Assembly (NCBI GenBank): GCA_043813445.1
Contig: JBDRLD010000078.1
Location: forward strand, 1 to 30,357
Direction: 5' to 3'
DNA from: JBDRLD01 sp043813445
GTDB taxonomy: Bacteria; Patescibacteriota; Patescibacteriia; JACPHY01
DNA length: 30,357 nucleotides
A program made the translations under genes and the position numbers. Below the pieces are notes generated by a model. That model was given only the letters and a program-made list of their open reading frames with translations. It searched no databases and was not told the DNA's origin. Below, piece after piece: positions 16,063 through 23,644 of the stretch (positions within the stretch are counted from its first letter, which is position 1; every line of letters starts with the position of its first letter).

Positions 16063-16065
16063 ACT

Positions 16066-16479
16066 TCATAAACGCCCAATGACCTTCGTCTTCATCGGCA
16101 ATTTGTGCCCTGCCAACCGAAGCGCTTCACGCGCCGCAACCACATCTACTCCGCCAACTTCAAACATAACCATCCCCGGCCGAACGACTGCTACATAGTG
16201 ATCGACATTCCCCTTCCCGCCCCCCATCGGCATCTCGTTCCCCTTCGCAGTGACCGGATGATCCGGAAAAATACGGATCCAGAGCTTCCCTCCCTTTCGT
16301 GTGACGCGCGTTACAACACGACGTGCAGCCTCAATCTGGCGGGACGTCACCCAGGACTCAGTCACCGCCTTCAAGCCGACGTCGCCAAAAGCGACCGTCG
16401 TTTTTCGCGTCGCCGGGTGTTCCGCGCGACCGCGTCCCTTGTGCCATTTTCGATGCTTGAGCTTCTTTGGCATCAACAT
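16066..16479 (-). CDS. rplP: 50S ribosomal protein L16 (uL16)
   Basis: 137 residues (E. coli 136), MLMPKKLKHRKWHKGRGR, then IEAARRVVTRVTRKGGKLWIR, FPDHPVTAKGNEMPMGGGKGN and VRPGMVMFEVGGV. Sits near the A-site and 5S rRNA. AGGAG lies one base before the first ATG and seven before a second in-frame ATG at 16471-16473; the first matches the family start and has T at -1. Twelve bases after rpsC. Confidence 0.96.
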   Translation of the reverse strand: MLMPKKLKHRKWHKGRGRAEHPATRKTTVAFGDVGLKAVTESWVTSRQIEAARRVVTRVTRKGGKLWIRIFPDHPVTAKGNEMPMGGGKGNVDHYVAVVRPGMVMFEVGGVDVVAAREALRLAGHKLPMKTKVIGRL

Positions 16480-16491
16480 ACTCCTGAACCT

Positions 16492-17235
16492 TTAAACGCG
16501 ACCAGCTGTCTGCTTTCGAGCAGCGCCACGACGATGTGATGGTGGTGTGGTTTGTGTCGGACGTTGTGCACTTGCACTACGCCGACCTTCAAACACCTCA
16601 CCACGATAGATCCACACCTTCACACCGACTGAACCGTAAATCGTCCGAGCAAAATCACTGGCGTAGCTAATGTCTGCACGCAATGTCTGAAGTGGAACTG
16701 ATCCAGACTTCACCGATTCCGTTCGTGCAATCTCTGCGCCGTTCAATCGGCCTGCAACCTGAATACGTACTCCCTGTGCTCCGCCGCGTTCCACACGTCC
16801 CAATGCCTGCCGAAGAACCCTTCGAAATGGCATGCGACGTTCAATGTCCGCCACAACTTGATACAACACCACTGCGGCGTCAAGTGCCGGCCGATCAACC
16901 TCAATAATATTCAACTGAATATTTTGCTTCTGCTGCTCGGAGCTCCCAAGAAAATTCTTCCGCAGTTCCTGTTTCAGTTGCTCCGCACCCTGTCCGCCAC
17001 GGCCAATAATCACACCAGGCCGAGCCGCGTAGATCGTCACCGTCACGTTACCGGTGGATCGCTCCACCTCAACTTCTGAGATGCCTGCATCGCGGAACTT
17101 GGATTTAACAAATTTCCGCATTCTAACATCCTGTTCGAGGAACTGTCGGTACGCACGACGATCTGCAAACCACCGCGACGACCATGTCGCGACCGTGTTC
17201 AGACGAAATGCCTTTGGGTGGACTTTCTTGCCCAT
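16492..17235 (-). CDS. rpsC: 30S ribosomal protein S3 (uS3)
   Basis: 247 residues (E. coli 233). N-terminus MGKKVHPKAFRLNTVATWSS, KH domain with AARPGVIIGRGGQGAEQLK, C-domain with GRLNGAEIARTESVKSGSVPLQTLRADI and YGSVGVKVWIYRGEVF. The last ~30 residues form a basic low-complexity tail. Part of the mRNA entry helicase site. Eighteen bases after rplV. Confidence 0.97.
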   Translation of the reverse strand: MGKKVHPKAFRLNTVATWSSRWFADRRAYRQFLEQDVRMRKFVKSKFRDAGISEVEVERSTGNVTVTIYAARPGVIIGRGGQGAEQLKQELRKNFLGSSEQQKQNIQLNIIEVDRPALDAAVVLYQVVADIERRMPFRRVLRQALGRVERGGAQGVRIQVAGRLNGAEIARTESVKSGSVPLQTLRADISYASDFARTIYGSVGVKVWIYRGEVFEGRRSASAQRPTQTTPPSHRRGAARKQTAGRV

Positions 17236-17253
17236 AAACGCATCAATGGGACG

Positions 17254-17793
17254 CTACCGTTCACCGGTACGCCGATTCACAAACCGCTTGAGAAACCCTC
17301 GTTGTCGCTTCCCGCCACCCTGTCCGGCAGCGTCTTCCTTGTGCACATTACGGCCGTCGCTATCCGAACCACCAGCCTCACGCACAGCCGCAGAGCGATC
17401 CTCCATCACCTTCGGTGCTACATTAACTGCCTGCTTTGGCAATTCAGGACGTTGTGTTGGCACACGCTCTTCAAGGATTACGGTGATATGACTTGATCGC
17501 TTCCGAATCGGTGCAGCACGTCCAAATGCACGCGGACGAAATCGCTTCATTGTCGGACCCTGATTCACGAGCACCTGCTTAACGAACAGATTGCTACGCT
17601 TTAGCTCAAAATTGTGCTCCGCGTTTGCAACTGCCGATGCAATAAGCTTTCGAACTGGCCGCGCAGCGAGCTTTACGCTGTGTTCAAGCTGCGAATCCGC
17701 CTCCGCAACATCCATTCCACTAACAAGATCAGCGATAAGACGAGCTTTTCGCGGCGACATGCGTAATCGTCGAAGGTGTGCGATGACTTGCAT
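17254..17793 (-). CDS. rplV: 50S ribosomal protein L22 (uL22) with long C-terminal tail
   Basis: 179 residues against 110 in E. coli. The core is complete by about residue 112: LRRLRMSPRKARLIADLV, LIASAVANAEHNFEL, GPTMKRFRPRAFGRAAPIRKRSSHITVILEE, with the tunnel-lining hairpin. The remaining ~65 residues are low-complexity and basic, without a known motif (GGSDSDGRN, GQGGGKRQRG). Nine bases after rpsS. Confidence 0.95.
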   Translation of the reverse strand: MQVIAHLRRLRMSPRKARLIADLVSGMDVAEADSQLEHSVKLAARPVRKLIASAVANAEHNFELKRSNLFVKQVLVNQGPTMKRFRPRAFGRAAPIRKRSSHITVILEERVPTQRPELPKQAVNVAPKVMEDRSAAVREAGGSDSDGRNVHKEDAAGQGGGKRQRGFLKRFVNRRTGER

Positions 17794-17802
17794 ATACTTC
17801 TG

Positions 17803-18105
17803 CTACTTCTTCGCCGGGGTGGCCTTTCGCGATTCAATCCCCTTGCTCAATTTACCACCATGGCGATTGAACTTACGCGTCGGGGAAAATTCACCGAGTT
17901 TGTGTCCAACCATTTGCTCGGAAATCTTTACGCTCACGTGTGCCCGACCATTGTGCACTCCGAACGTAAATCCAACCATCTCCGGGGTAATGGATGACGC
18001 ACGCGCCCACGTCTTCACTACCCGGGGATCACCCGGTCGCAAATTCGCGATCTTCTTCATGAGCTTCGGATCCACGTATGGACCCTTCTTCAGGCTGCGC
18101 GACAT
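17803..18105 (-). CDS. rpsS: 30S ribosomal protein S19 (uS19)
   Basis: 100 residues from MSRSLKKGPYVDPKLMKKI, the classical start; an upstream frame to 18165 reads hairpin spacer. RASSITPEMVGFTFGVHNGR and MVGHKLGEFSPTRKF are diagnostic. Head protein that forms a bridge to the 50S subunit and binds with S13. No Shine-Dalgarno site. Confidence 0.97.
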   Translation of the reverse strand: MSRSLKKGPYVDPKLMKKIANLRPGDPRVVKTWARASSITPEMVGFTFGVHNGRAHVSVKISEQMVGHKLGEFSPTRKFNRHGGKLSKGIESRKATPAKK

Positions 18106-18118
18106 AACAACGTCTCTG

Positions 18119-18195
18119 GTCCACAGACTACCGACTATAGCCGTCAGTGTCCAGCTGCGACACACTGATCTGGCGATAGTCCGTAGTCCGTCGAC
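18119..18195 (-). repeat. Intercistronic imperfect hairpin, GACTAC family (rplB/rpsS)
   Basis: Arms 18119-18151 and 18161-18195. The left arm includes GACTACCGACTATAGCC and TCAGTGT; the right arm is its near complement with GATAGTCCGTAGTC. This is the best-paired member, with a short loop, and leaves only about a dozen bases of spacer on each side. Confidence 0.65.
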
Positions 18196-18208
18196 CGATA
18201 GTCGATAC

Positions 18209-19051
18209 TTATTTCCGCTTCTTGCGCTTTCGACGCTTTAGGATGAGACTCCCGCTCCACTTCTTCGGCTTTCGCGTTTTCACTCCAAGTGCATGCTTCC
18301 CCCACGGGGTCTTCGGGAACGGCATACCGATGGGGTTCCTTCCCTCTCCGCCACCGTGTGGGTGATCAACCGGGTTCATCACCTTTCCACGTACGGTCGG
18401 TCTGATCCCCTTCCGTCGCATACGCCCAGCTGTTCCGTACTGAATAAGCCGTACGTCCTGATTGCCAACCTGTCCAATAGTTGCAGCGCATGATCGTGGT
18501 ACGAGACGTATCTCTCCAGATGGCAACTTCAATTGTGCGTGTTTCCCCTCAATAGCCATGAGCTGTACAGACGTGCCGGCACCGCGAGCTATCTTTCCAC
18601 CACGACAGGGCTGCATCTCTACGTCATGCACCGCCATACCGATCGGTATTTGTTCGAGCGGCATGCGATTGCCTGTACGAATATCGACTCGCTGCTTCGA
18701 TGAAACGACCGTACTTCCAACTTCTAGTCCAAGTGGAGCAATCATGTACGCTTTCGTTCCATCACCATACGCGATGAGCGCAAGATTTGCATTGCGATTC
18801 GGATCGTACTCAATGGCCAACACCGTCGCCGGATCATCGAATCGCAGCCGGCGGCTGTCAATAATACGAATACGGCGCTTCACTCCGCCACCATGATGAC
18901 GAACAGTAATACGACCCTGCGCGTTCCGCCCGCCGGTCGACTTCTTGGTGATGACGAGATGCTTCTCCGGCTTCGTTTTCGTCACCTCCCCACGAATGAC
19001 CGACGCATTGCGTCGACCCGGGGTCGTTGGCTTGTAGTGGATGAGTGCCAT
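18209..19051 (-). CDS. rplB: 50S ribosomal protein L2 (uL2)
   Basis: 280 residues (E. coli 273), starting MALIHYKPTTPGRRNASVI. Contains GRNAQGRITVRHHGGGVKRR, NANLALIAYGDGTKAYM, RIGTGNRMPL-like region and the peptidyl-transferase-facing loop VMNPVDHPHGGGEGRNPIG with the conserved His. The frame extension to 19078 is rejected on family grounds. T precedes the ATG. Confidence 0.97.
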   Translation of the reverse strand: MALIHYKPTTPGRRNASVIRGEVTKTKPEKHLVITKKSTGGRNAQGRITVRHHGGGVKRRIRIIDSRRLRFDDPATVLAIEYDPNRNANLALIAYGDGTKAYMIAPLGLEVGSTVVSSKQRVDIRTGNRMPLEQIPIGMAVHDVEMQPCRGGKIARGAGTSVQLMAIEGKHAQLKLPSGEIRLVPRSCAATIGQVGNQDVRLIQYGTAGRMRRKGIRPTVRGKVMNPVDHPHGGGEGRNPIGMPFPKTPWGKHALGVKTRKPKKWSGSLILKRRKRKKRK

Positions 19052-19067
19052 AGCAATAAATTCCGTT

Positions 19068-19144
19068 CGACAGACCACCGACTCCGGCCATCAGCATTCA
19101 TATTCCTCAGAATTGCTGCCCTGGCGGTAGTCCGTAGTCCGTCG
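19068..19144 (-). repeat. Intercistronic imperfect hairpin, GACTAC family (rplW/rplB)
   Basis: Arms 19068-19094 and 19121-19144, CGACAGACCACCGACTCCGG pairing with GGTAGTCCGTAGTCCGTCG. Lies in the 107-base spacer. Confidence 0.6.
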
Positions 19145-19158
19145 ATAGTCGGCATTGG

Positions 19159-19593
19159 TTACGTCCGCGCGCCGAACGGGAGCGTCTCCCCGGCCCGTAG
19201 TCGAACAATAGCCTTCTTTGTACCGCTCCGCCGACCAACACTACGACCGTAGCGTACTGCCCTTCCCGATGTCCGTATAATGCGAACTTGTTCAGGATGC
19301 ACACCGTAACGCTGCGCAATCGCCCGCATAATTGCAACCTTCTCCGCATCATTACGCACAAGGAACGTATACTGTCCGAGCTCTGCCAGCGTACTAGACT
19401 TCTCGGTTAGGTATGGCTCAATAAGTAGGTCACGCTCGGCACCGGAAGCAGCACGCCCCTCAACCCCGTGCTTCGGCTTATCTATTTCCTGTACGACCGT
19501 GGCATCCGCAACCGAAGATACAACAGGGGATTCCTGCTTCTTGGCCGCATCGTCGGTCGGCTTCGGTGTCCGTTTTTTCAAAAATGCTGACAT
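19159..19593 (-). CDS. rplW: 50S ribosomal protein L23 (uL23) with N-terminal extension
   Basis: 144 residues against ~100. The L23 domain begins near residue 55: LLIEPYLTEKSSTLAELGQYTFLV, then AIMRAIAQRYGVHPEQVRIIRT and a C-terminus KKAIVRLRAGETLPF. The first ~55 residues are a Lys/Pro/Asp/Val-rich linker of low complexity. Located at the exit tunnel, docking site for trigger factor in the family. Nine bases after rplD. Confidence 0.94.
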   Translation of the reverse strand: MSAFLKKRTPKPTDDAAKKQESPVVSSVADATVVQEIDKPKHGVEGRAASGAERDLLIEPYLTEKSSTLAELGQYTFLVRNDAEKVAIMRAIAQRYGVHPEQVRIIRTSGRAVRYGRSVGRRSGTKKAIVRLRAGETLPFGART

Positions 19594-19602
19594 ACGCTTG
19601 TG

Positions 19603-20289
19603 CTACACCTTTTGCTCAACCTTCTGCTGACTGTCGCCGTCACGAAATCGTGCGACCATCCGATCGTACCCGACACGCGTTGTGAGGAGGATATCCGATC
19701 GAAGCACATCAACCACATTCAGATGCTCGGCATCAATGCCGCGAACGCGTGGAAAGTTCCGAATACTCTGTGCAGCCGCACGACGTGCGGTAGGAAGTGC
19801 TACGAGCACCGACGGGGCCTGTTTCGCTCCAACTTCCGCGCGCTGAATCGCGATCCCAATCAGCTCCTTCGCTGCCTTCGCCTTCCCCTGTGCCGGATCA
19901 AAATCCTCAAGAACAATAAACCGCCCGCTCGTCACCTTGTCCGTCAACGCCATACGCAATGCCTGACGACGCATTCGCGTATTCACCTTCTGTACGTAAT
20001 TTCGAATGGATCTCGGACCGAATGTTGTTCCGCCACCAACCCAAATCGGCGATCGAATTGAACCATGTCGAGCACGTCCGGTACCCTTCTGACTCCATGG
20101 CTTCTTCCCACCACCACGCACTTCTCCTCGTGTCTTCGTGTGAGCCAACGGCTGACGAGCGCTTACCTGTTGTGCCGTCACAACCTGTCGCATCACCGAT
20201 GGCTTTGGCCGCACATCGAAGAGTTCGGGTGCGAGCTCAAGCTCACCCGTCTGTTGCCCTGTTGCGTTGTACACCGGAACGCTCGCCAT
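19603..20289 (-). CDS. rplD: 50S ribosomal protein L4 (uL4)
   Basis: 228 residues (E. coli 201). The tunnel loop is conserved: TRGEVRGGGKKPWSQKGTGR, then SPIWVGGGTTFGPR. The C-terminal half has VTSGRFIVLEDF and FPRVRGIDAEHLNVVDVLRSDILL. In E. coli L4 also represses its own operon through a leader hairpin; whether that applies here is unknown. Twelve bases after rplC. Confidence 0.96.
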   Translation of the reverse strand: MASVPVYNATGQQTGELELAPELFDVRPKPSVMRQVVTAQQVSARQPLAHTKTRGEVRGGGKKPWSQKGTGRARHGSIRSPIWVGGGTTFGPRSIRNYVQKVNTRMRRQALRMALTDKVTSGRFIVLEDFDPAQGKAKAAKELIGIAIQRAEVGAKQAPSVLVALPTARRAAAQSIRNFPRVRGIDAEHLNVVDVLRSDILLTTRVGYDRMVARFRDGDSQQKVEQKV

Positions 20290-20301
20290 AAACGTGCAAC
20301 G

Positions 20302-20970
20302 TTATGCTTTTTCACTGCCCGAGGCTCCCTCCTTCGACGTGTGTACAGCGGCACCATCCCAGTATCCATCGTAGGATTGCATGTGTACGATACTCCCACG
20401 CGCACCCGGAACCGCGCCACGCACTTCAATGCGCTTCGCGACCGAATCAATGTGCGCAATAGTGAGATTTCGAACCGTCACGCGATCGCCACCCATACGA
20501 CCAGCCATGCGTGTTCCCTTAAACACGCGTTGCGGACCGGTTGAGCCGATTGATCCTGGCATGCGCACCTGATCCTTCGTTCCATGTGTCGCATCCTGTC
20601 CGTGGAATCGATGACGCTTCACTACACCCTGGAAACCTTTCCCCTTTGATGTTGCGGTGACCTGAACTACGTCACCCTCCGAAAACGCAGTTGTATCAAT
20701 CGTCTGCCCAACCTCCCACACTGCATCCGGAGCGGTGCGAAATTCTCCAAACCAACGGAACATTCCAAGCCCGTGCACATGTCCCGCAATCGCCTTGGTG
20801 ATACGGCGTCGTTCGCCGCAGCCAACCTGTACCGCAGTGTACCCATCACGATCGAGTGTTCGAATCTGAGTAATCTTGCACGGCAATACTTCAAGAACGG
20901 TGACCGGAATGACCCGATCCCCGTCGTATCGCTGCGACATTTCAATTTTTCTCGTCATGATAAACGCCAT
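20302..20970 (-). CDS. rplC: 50S ribosomal protein L3 (uL3)
   Basis: 222 residues starting MAFIMTRKIEMSQRYDG, which lines up with the usual MKFILGKKLGMTQ start of L3; two later and one earlier in-frame Met are less fitting, and this ATG has T at -1. Conserved loop near the peptidyl transferase centre: KGFQGVVKRHRFHGQDATHG and GSIGSTGPQRVFKGTRMAGRMGG, with the Gln that is methylated in E. coli. The C-terminus has a short Ser/Gly/Glu tail. Confidence 0.95.
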   Translation of the reverse strand: MAFIMTRKIEMSQRYDGDRVIPVTVLEVLPCKITQIRTLDRDGYTAVQVGCGERRRITKAIAGHVHGLGMFRWFGEFRTAPDAVWEVGQTIDTTAFSEGDVVQVTATSKGKGFQGVVKRHRFHGQDATHGTKDQVRMPGSIGSTGPQRVFKGTRMAGRMGGDRVTVRNLTIAHIDSVAKRIEVRGAVPGARGSIVHMQSYDGYWDGAAVHTSKEGASGSEKA

Positions 20971-21377
20971 AGCGCTTCGCACGGAAGACCCCTATAAAAC
21001 AAATACGCGATGGAGGTCCAACGGCGCGCCCCTCGATAGCACAGAGGGTCGTCCCGTCGAACATCCATTCGCGCCACAGACCGCTGTCGATTGACAGTTG
21101 CAGGATTACAACCTGCACGTGGTGCGATAGTACAAATCAATTTGATAGGTGTCGGTTACTATTCCATTCAGATCGCAACGGTTTTCGTACGACGTACCCC
21201 CTCTGGGGTTCGCACGATCCTTCCTACGATCCAGAGATACGGATAATGCAGATTACCACATGCAGATGATGCGGATATGCTGATAGACGAAAGAGCACAA
21301 CACGCTGCACTCATCGACGTATCCGCATATCAGCATCATCGGCGTTCCGATCTGATCCGTATCGTGCGCGTCTCGCG
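20971..21377 (-). promoter_or_regulatory. 407-base structured spacer between rpsJ and rplC
   Basis: The longest spacer inside the ribosomal-protein string has no credible gene. On the operon strand it holds, in order, a large imperfect hairpin (21236-21364), a CCCC/GGGG hairpin with a 4-base loop (21196-21209), a TGCAGG/CCTGCA hairpin with a 7-base loop (21099-21117) and a directly abutting CTGTC-AATC-GACAG hairpin (21084-21097). A weak promoter-like pair (CCGACA, 17 bases, TACTAT at 21127-21132) lies between them. The density of compact hairpins suggests a leader that controls rplC and downstream genes; this is inference. Confidence 0.4.
21236..21364 (-). repeat. Large imperfect hairpin, GATGC/GGATA word family (rpsJ/rplC)
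   Basis: Arms 21236-21289 and 21318-21364. Both consist of shuffled GATGATGC, GATATGC and GGATACG words; the core GATGATGC-GATATGC pairs across the loop with only small mismatches. Confidence 0.6.
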
Positions 21378-21734
21378 CTACATTTTCACTTCAATATTCA
21401 CTCCAGCCGGAAGACTCAGACTCGTCAGCGCTTCGACTGTCTTTGGAGTCGGCTCCATAATGTCAAGGAGGCGCTTGTGAATCCGCATCTCGTACTGATC
21501 CCGTGCACGCTTGTGCTTGAACGTCGACCGGTTCACCGTATAGCGACGTCGCTCAGTAGGAAGCGGTACCGGACCGCGCACGGTTGCACCCGTTCGCTTC
21601 GCCGTCTCTACGATCGTCTTCGATGACTCGTCGATGATCTTATGATCGTACGCACGAATCTTGATACGAATGCGCGACTTCTCCTCTTCCTTCTTCGTGG
21701 CGCCTTTCTTCGTGGTCGTTGGGCTGTCGGACAT
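21378..21734 (-). CDS. rpsJ: 30S ribosomal protein S10 (uS10)
   Basis: 118 residues against 103. After a Lys/Glu-rich N-terminal extension of ~18 residues comes the S10 core: RIRIKIRAYDHKIIDESSKTI, RGPVPLPTERRRYTVNRS and a C-terminus EALTSLSLPAGVNIEVKM. The start at 21732-21734 lacks a Shine-Dalgarno site and is one of the rare starts with C at -1; it lies 11 bases after a very stable hairpin. A GTG at residue -12 is the alternative. Confidence 0.94.
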   Translation of the reverse strand: MSDSPTTTKKGATKKEEEKSRIRIKIRAYDHKIIDESSKTIVETAKRTGATVRGPVPLPTERRRYTVNRSTFKHKRARDQYEMRIHKRLLDIMEPTPKTVEALTSLSLPAGVNIEVKM

Positions 21735-21745
21735 GCAAGGAGCGA

Positions 21746-21781
21746 GGTTCCGGTGGATACGCGGACGCACCCACCGGAACC
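21746..21781 (-). promoter_or_regulatory. Stable hairpin between tuf and rpsJ
   Basis: Perfect 11-bp stem GGTTCCGGTGG (21746-21756 with 21771-21781) and a 14-base loop. No T tract follows, so it is not a standard terminator. It fills the 55-base tuf-rpsJ spacer and ends 11 bases before the rpsJ ATG, a place where it could separate tuf from rpsJ mRNA or gate rpsJ translation. Confidence 0.6.
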
Positions 21782-21789
21782 ATAATGAA

Positions 21790-22980
21790 TTACTTGATAA
21801 TCTTTGTTACAACGCCAGCACCCACTGTACGGCCACCCTCACGAATCGAGAATCGATGCTTATCCTCAAGTGCAATCGGCACTAGCAGCTTCACAACGAG
21901 GTTCGTCGTATCCCCCGGCATCACCATCTCTGTCCCCTCCGGGAGTGTTACCTCGCCAGTTACGTCCGTTATGCGGATGTAGAACTGTGGCTTATACCCC
22001 TTGAAGAACGGCTTATGACGACCACCTTCCTCCTTCGTGAGTGTGTAGACCTCTGCCTCAAACTCTGTATGCGGCGTTACCGATCCCGGCTTCGCAAGTA
22101 CCTGCCCGCGCTCAATGTCATCCTTGCGGATGCCGCGGAGAAGCAATCCGACATTGTCACCTGCGATACCCTCGTCCAGCTGCTTGTTGAACATCTCTAC
22201 ACCGGTGACAACCGTCTTTCCGGTGTCCTTTATGCCTACGATCTCAACTTCCTCGTTGATGTTAATCTTCCCACGCTCGATTCGCCCGGTTGCAACTGTG
22301 CCACGACCTTCAATCGAGAAAACGTCTTCAATCGGCATGAGGAACGGCTTATCGGTTTCACGAACCGGCTCCGGAATCTTCTCATCAAGAGCAGCGATAA
22401 GATCTATGATCGGCTTTGTCTTTTCCGCATCATTCGGATTCTCTAGCGCCTGCAATGCCGATCCACGAATGACCGCGATGTTGTCGCCATCAAATTCGTA
22501 CTTCTTAAGAAGATCGCGCACTTCCTCCTCGACAAGATCAATAAGTTCAGCGTCGGAAACCTGGTCCACTTTGTTGAGGAAAACTACAATCTGCGGAACT
22601 CCAACCTGACGCGCGAGCAAAATGTGCTCACGAGTCTGTGGCATCGGACCATCGGCAGCGGAAACAACGAGTACCGCACCATCCATCTGCGCCGCACCGG
22701 TAATCATGTTCTTCACGTAGTCTGCGTGTCCCGGACAGTCGATGTGCGCATAGTGACGAGCATCGGATTCGTACTCCACGTGTGCGGTATTAATCGTAAT
22801 ACCGCGCGCCTTCTCTTCTGGTGCCTTATCGATCGCGTCGACGCCCTTATCCTGAGCTATTTTTCCCTGTGCTCGGAGCACGGTTAGGATAGCTGCGGTC
22901 AGGGTGGTCTTGCCGTGATCGACGTGACCGATTGTGCCGACATTTACGTGCGGCTTTGTTCGTTCAAACTTCTCTGCCAT
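21790..22980 (-). CDS. tuf: Elongation factor Tu
   Basis: Carries aminoacyl-tRNA to the ribosome as a GTPase. 396 residues from MAEKFERTKPHVNVGT; an upstream TTG adds six residues and is unlikely. G1 GHVDHGKT (residues 19-26), G2 region with RGITINTAHVEYE, G3 DCPGHADYVKNMITG, G4 NKVD, then domains 2 and 3 with GRGTVATGRIERG and the C-terminus REGGRTVGAGVVTKI. Its own promoter lies at 23049-23076. T precedes the ATG; no Shine-Dalgarno site. Confidence 0.98.
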   Translation of the reverse strand: MAEKFERTKPHVNVGTIGHVDHGKTTLTAAILTVLRAQGKIAQDKGVDAIDKAPEEKARGITINTAHVEYESDARHYAHIDCPGHADYVKNMITGAAQMDGAVLVVSAADGPMPQTREHILLARQVGVPQIVVFLNKVDQVSDAELIDLVEEEVRDLLKKYEFDGDNIAVIRGSALQALENPNDAEKTKPIIDLIAALDEKIPEPVRETDKPFLMPIEDVFSIEGRGTVATGRIERGKININEEVEIVGIKDTGKTVVTGVEMFNKQLDEGIAGDNVGLLLRGIRKDDIERGQVLAKPGSVTPHTEFEAEVYTLTKEEGGRHKPFFKGYKPQFYIRITDVTGEVTLPEGTEMVMPGDTTNLVVKLLVPIALEDKHRFSIREGGRTVGAGVVTKIIK

Positions 22981-23048
22981 ACTACGATTTTCGCTCAATA
23001 GCGAATAAAAAAAGGATTTCGTGATTTATGACTCCACGTATCAGCCAT

Positions 23049-23076
23049 ATCGTAGCACATGAGAAAAATCGCGCAA
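23049..23076 (-). promoter_or_regulatory. Probable promoter of tuf and the S10 cluster
   Basis: Minus strand TTGCGC (23071-23076), 16-base spacer, TACGAT (23049-23054) with an extended TG one base upstream. It predicts a leader of about 60 bases that ends in a small hairpin (TTCGCT-ATTG-AGCGAA) just before the tuf start. Confidence 0.45.
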
Positions 23077-23212
23077 GAGAGAGCCATTCACGCGTTTTCC
23101 CCAGGATGCAGCAATGCAGTATTCCTGCAGACGGCATCACCGATACGGATGGGCTAATATGCGGGGATAAATGAACTAAAACTCTTTGACTACAACCACA
23201 TTGAACTCCTAA

Positions 23213-23563
23213 TCACTCCAATGGCTCAACATAGAAACGATCATCGTCCGCCACTGCTGCGTGCATCGGCTCCGGGACGAACCGATGGAAGCTATCCGCG
23301 TCACCAGAAACAGCGGGTGCATCCGACAATGCCGCTTCCTGTGATGCGCGCCATATGTCAATATCTGAGTCCACTCGATGCTCGTCGACAACTGACTGCG
23401 TAAAAGGAGCCATTCGTTCATCGGCTATTGGCCTCTGAAGCGCCTCATACTGCTCGAGCCCCATGAGGACGAACGGACGACGGGTCAATGGATCTACGAC
23501 GACCACACGATCGCCCGTCTTGGCGACGAGATCGAGAAGTCGGTTGAGGAGTGCTTGGTCCAT
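23213..23563 (-). CDS. Small Phd/YefM-like protein between fusA and tuf
   Basis: 116 residues from MDQALLNRLLDLVAKTGDRVVVVDP. The first ~50 residues resemble the N-terminal DNA-binding part of Phd/YefM antitoxins (a helix, then VVVVDPLTRRPFVLMGLEQYEAL). The rest is acidic and proline-containing, probably disordered (VDSDIDIWRASQEA, VSGDADSFHRFVPEP). No toxin gene is adjacent, so a simple toxin-antitoxin role is unlikely; a regulator of the flanking translation genes or an unrelated role is possible. It sits 81 bases after fusA and 232 before tuf. The longer frame to 23611 has no start support; T precedes this ATG. Confidence 0.6.
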   Translation of the reverse strand: MDQALLNRLLDLVAKTGDRVVVVDPLTRRPFVLMGLEQYEALQRPIADERMAPFTQSVVDEHRVDSDIDIWRASQEAALSDAPAVSGDADSFHRFVPEPMHAAVADDDRFYVEPLE

Positions 23564-23644
23564 ACGTATTTGATACCTTTCCACAGTGCCAATGGAATAT
23601 TCGCCAGTCAAGCTATGTATTTACCAACTATTCGCATGTGATCA

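Noticed and set aside
21084..21117. tRNA-like arms between rpsJ and rplC
   Set aside because: The adjacent stems resemble T- and anticodon-arms in size, but no acceptor stem or conserved T-loop sequence is present.
23564..23644. A ninth word-built hairpin in the fusA/Phd-like spacer
   Set aside because: Two GCGAATA words are present but in the same orientation, with no complementary arm.
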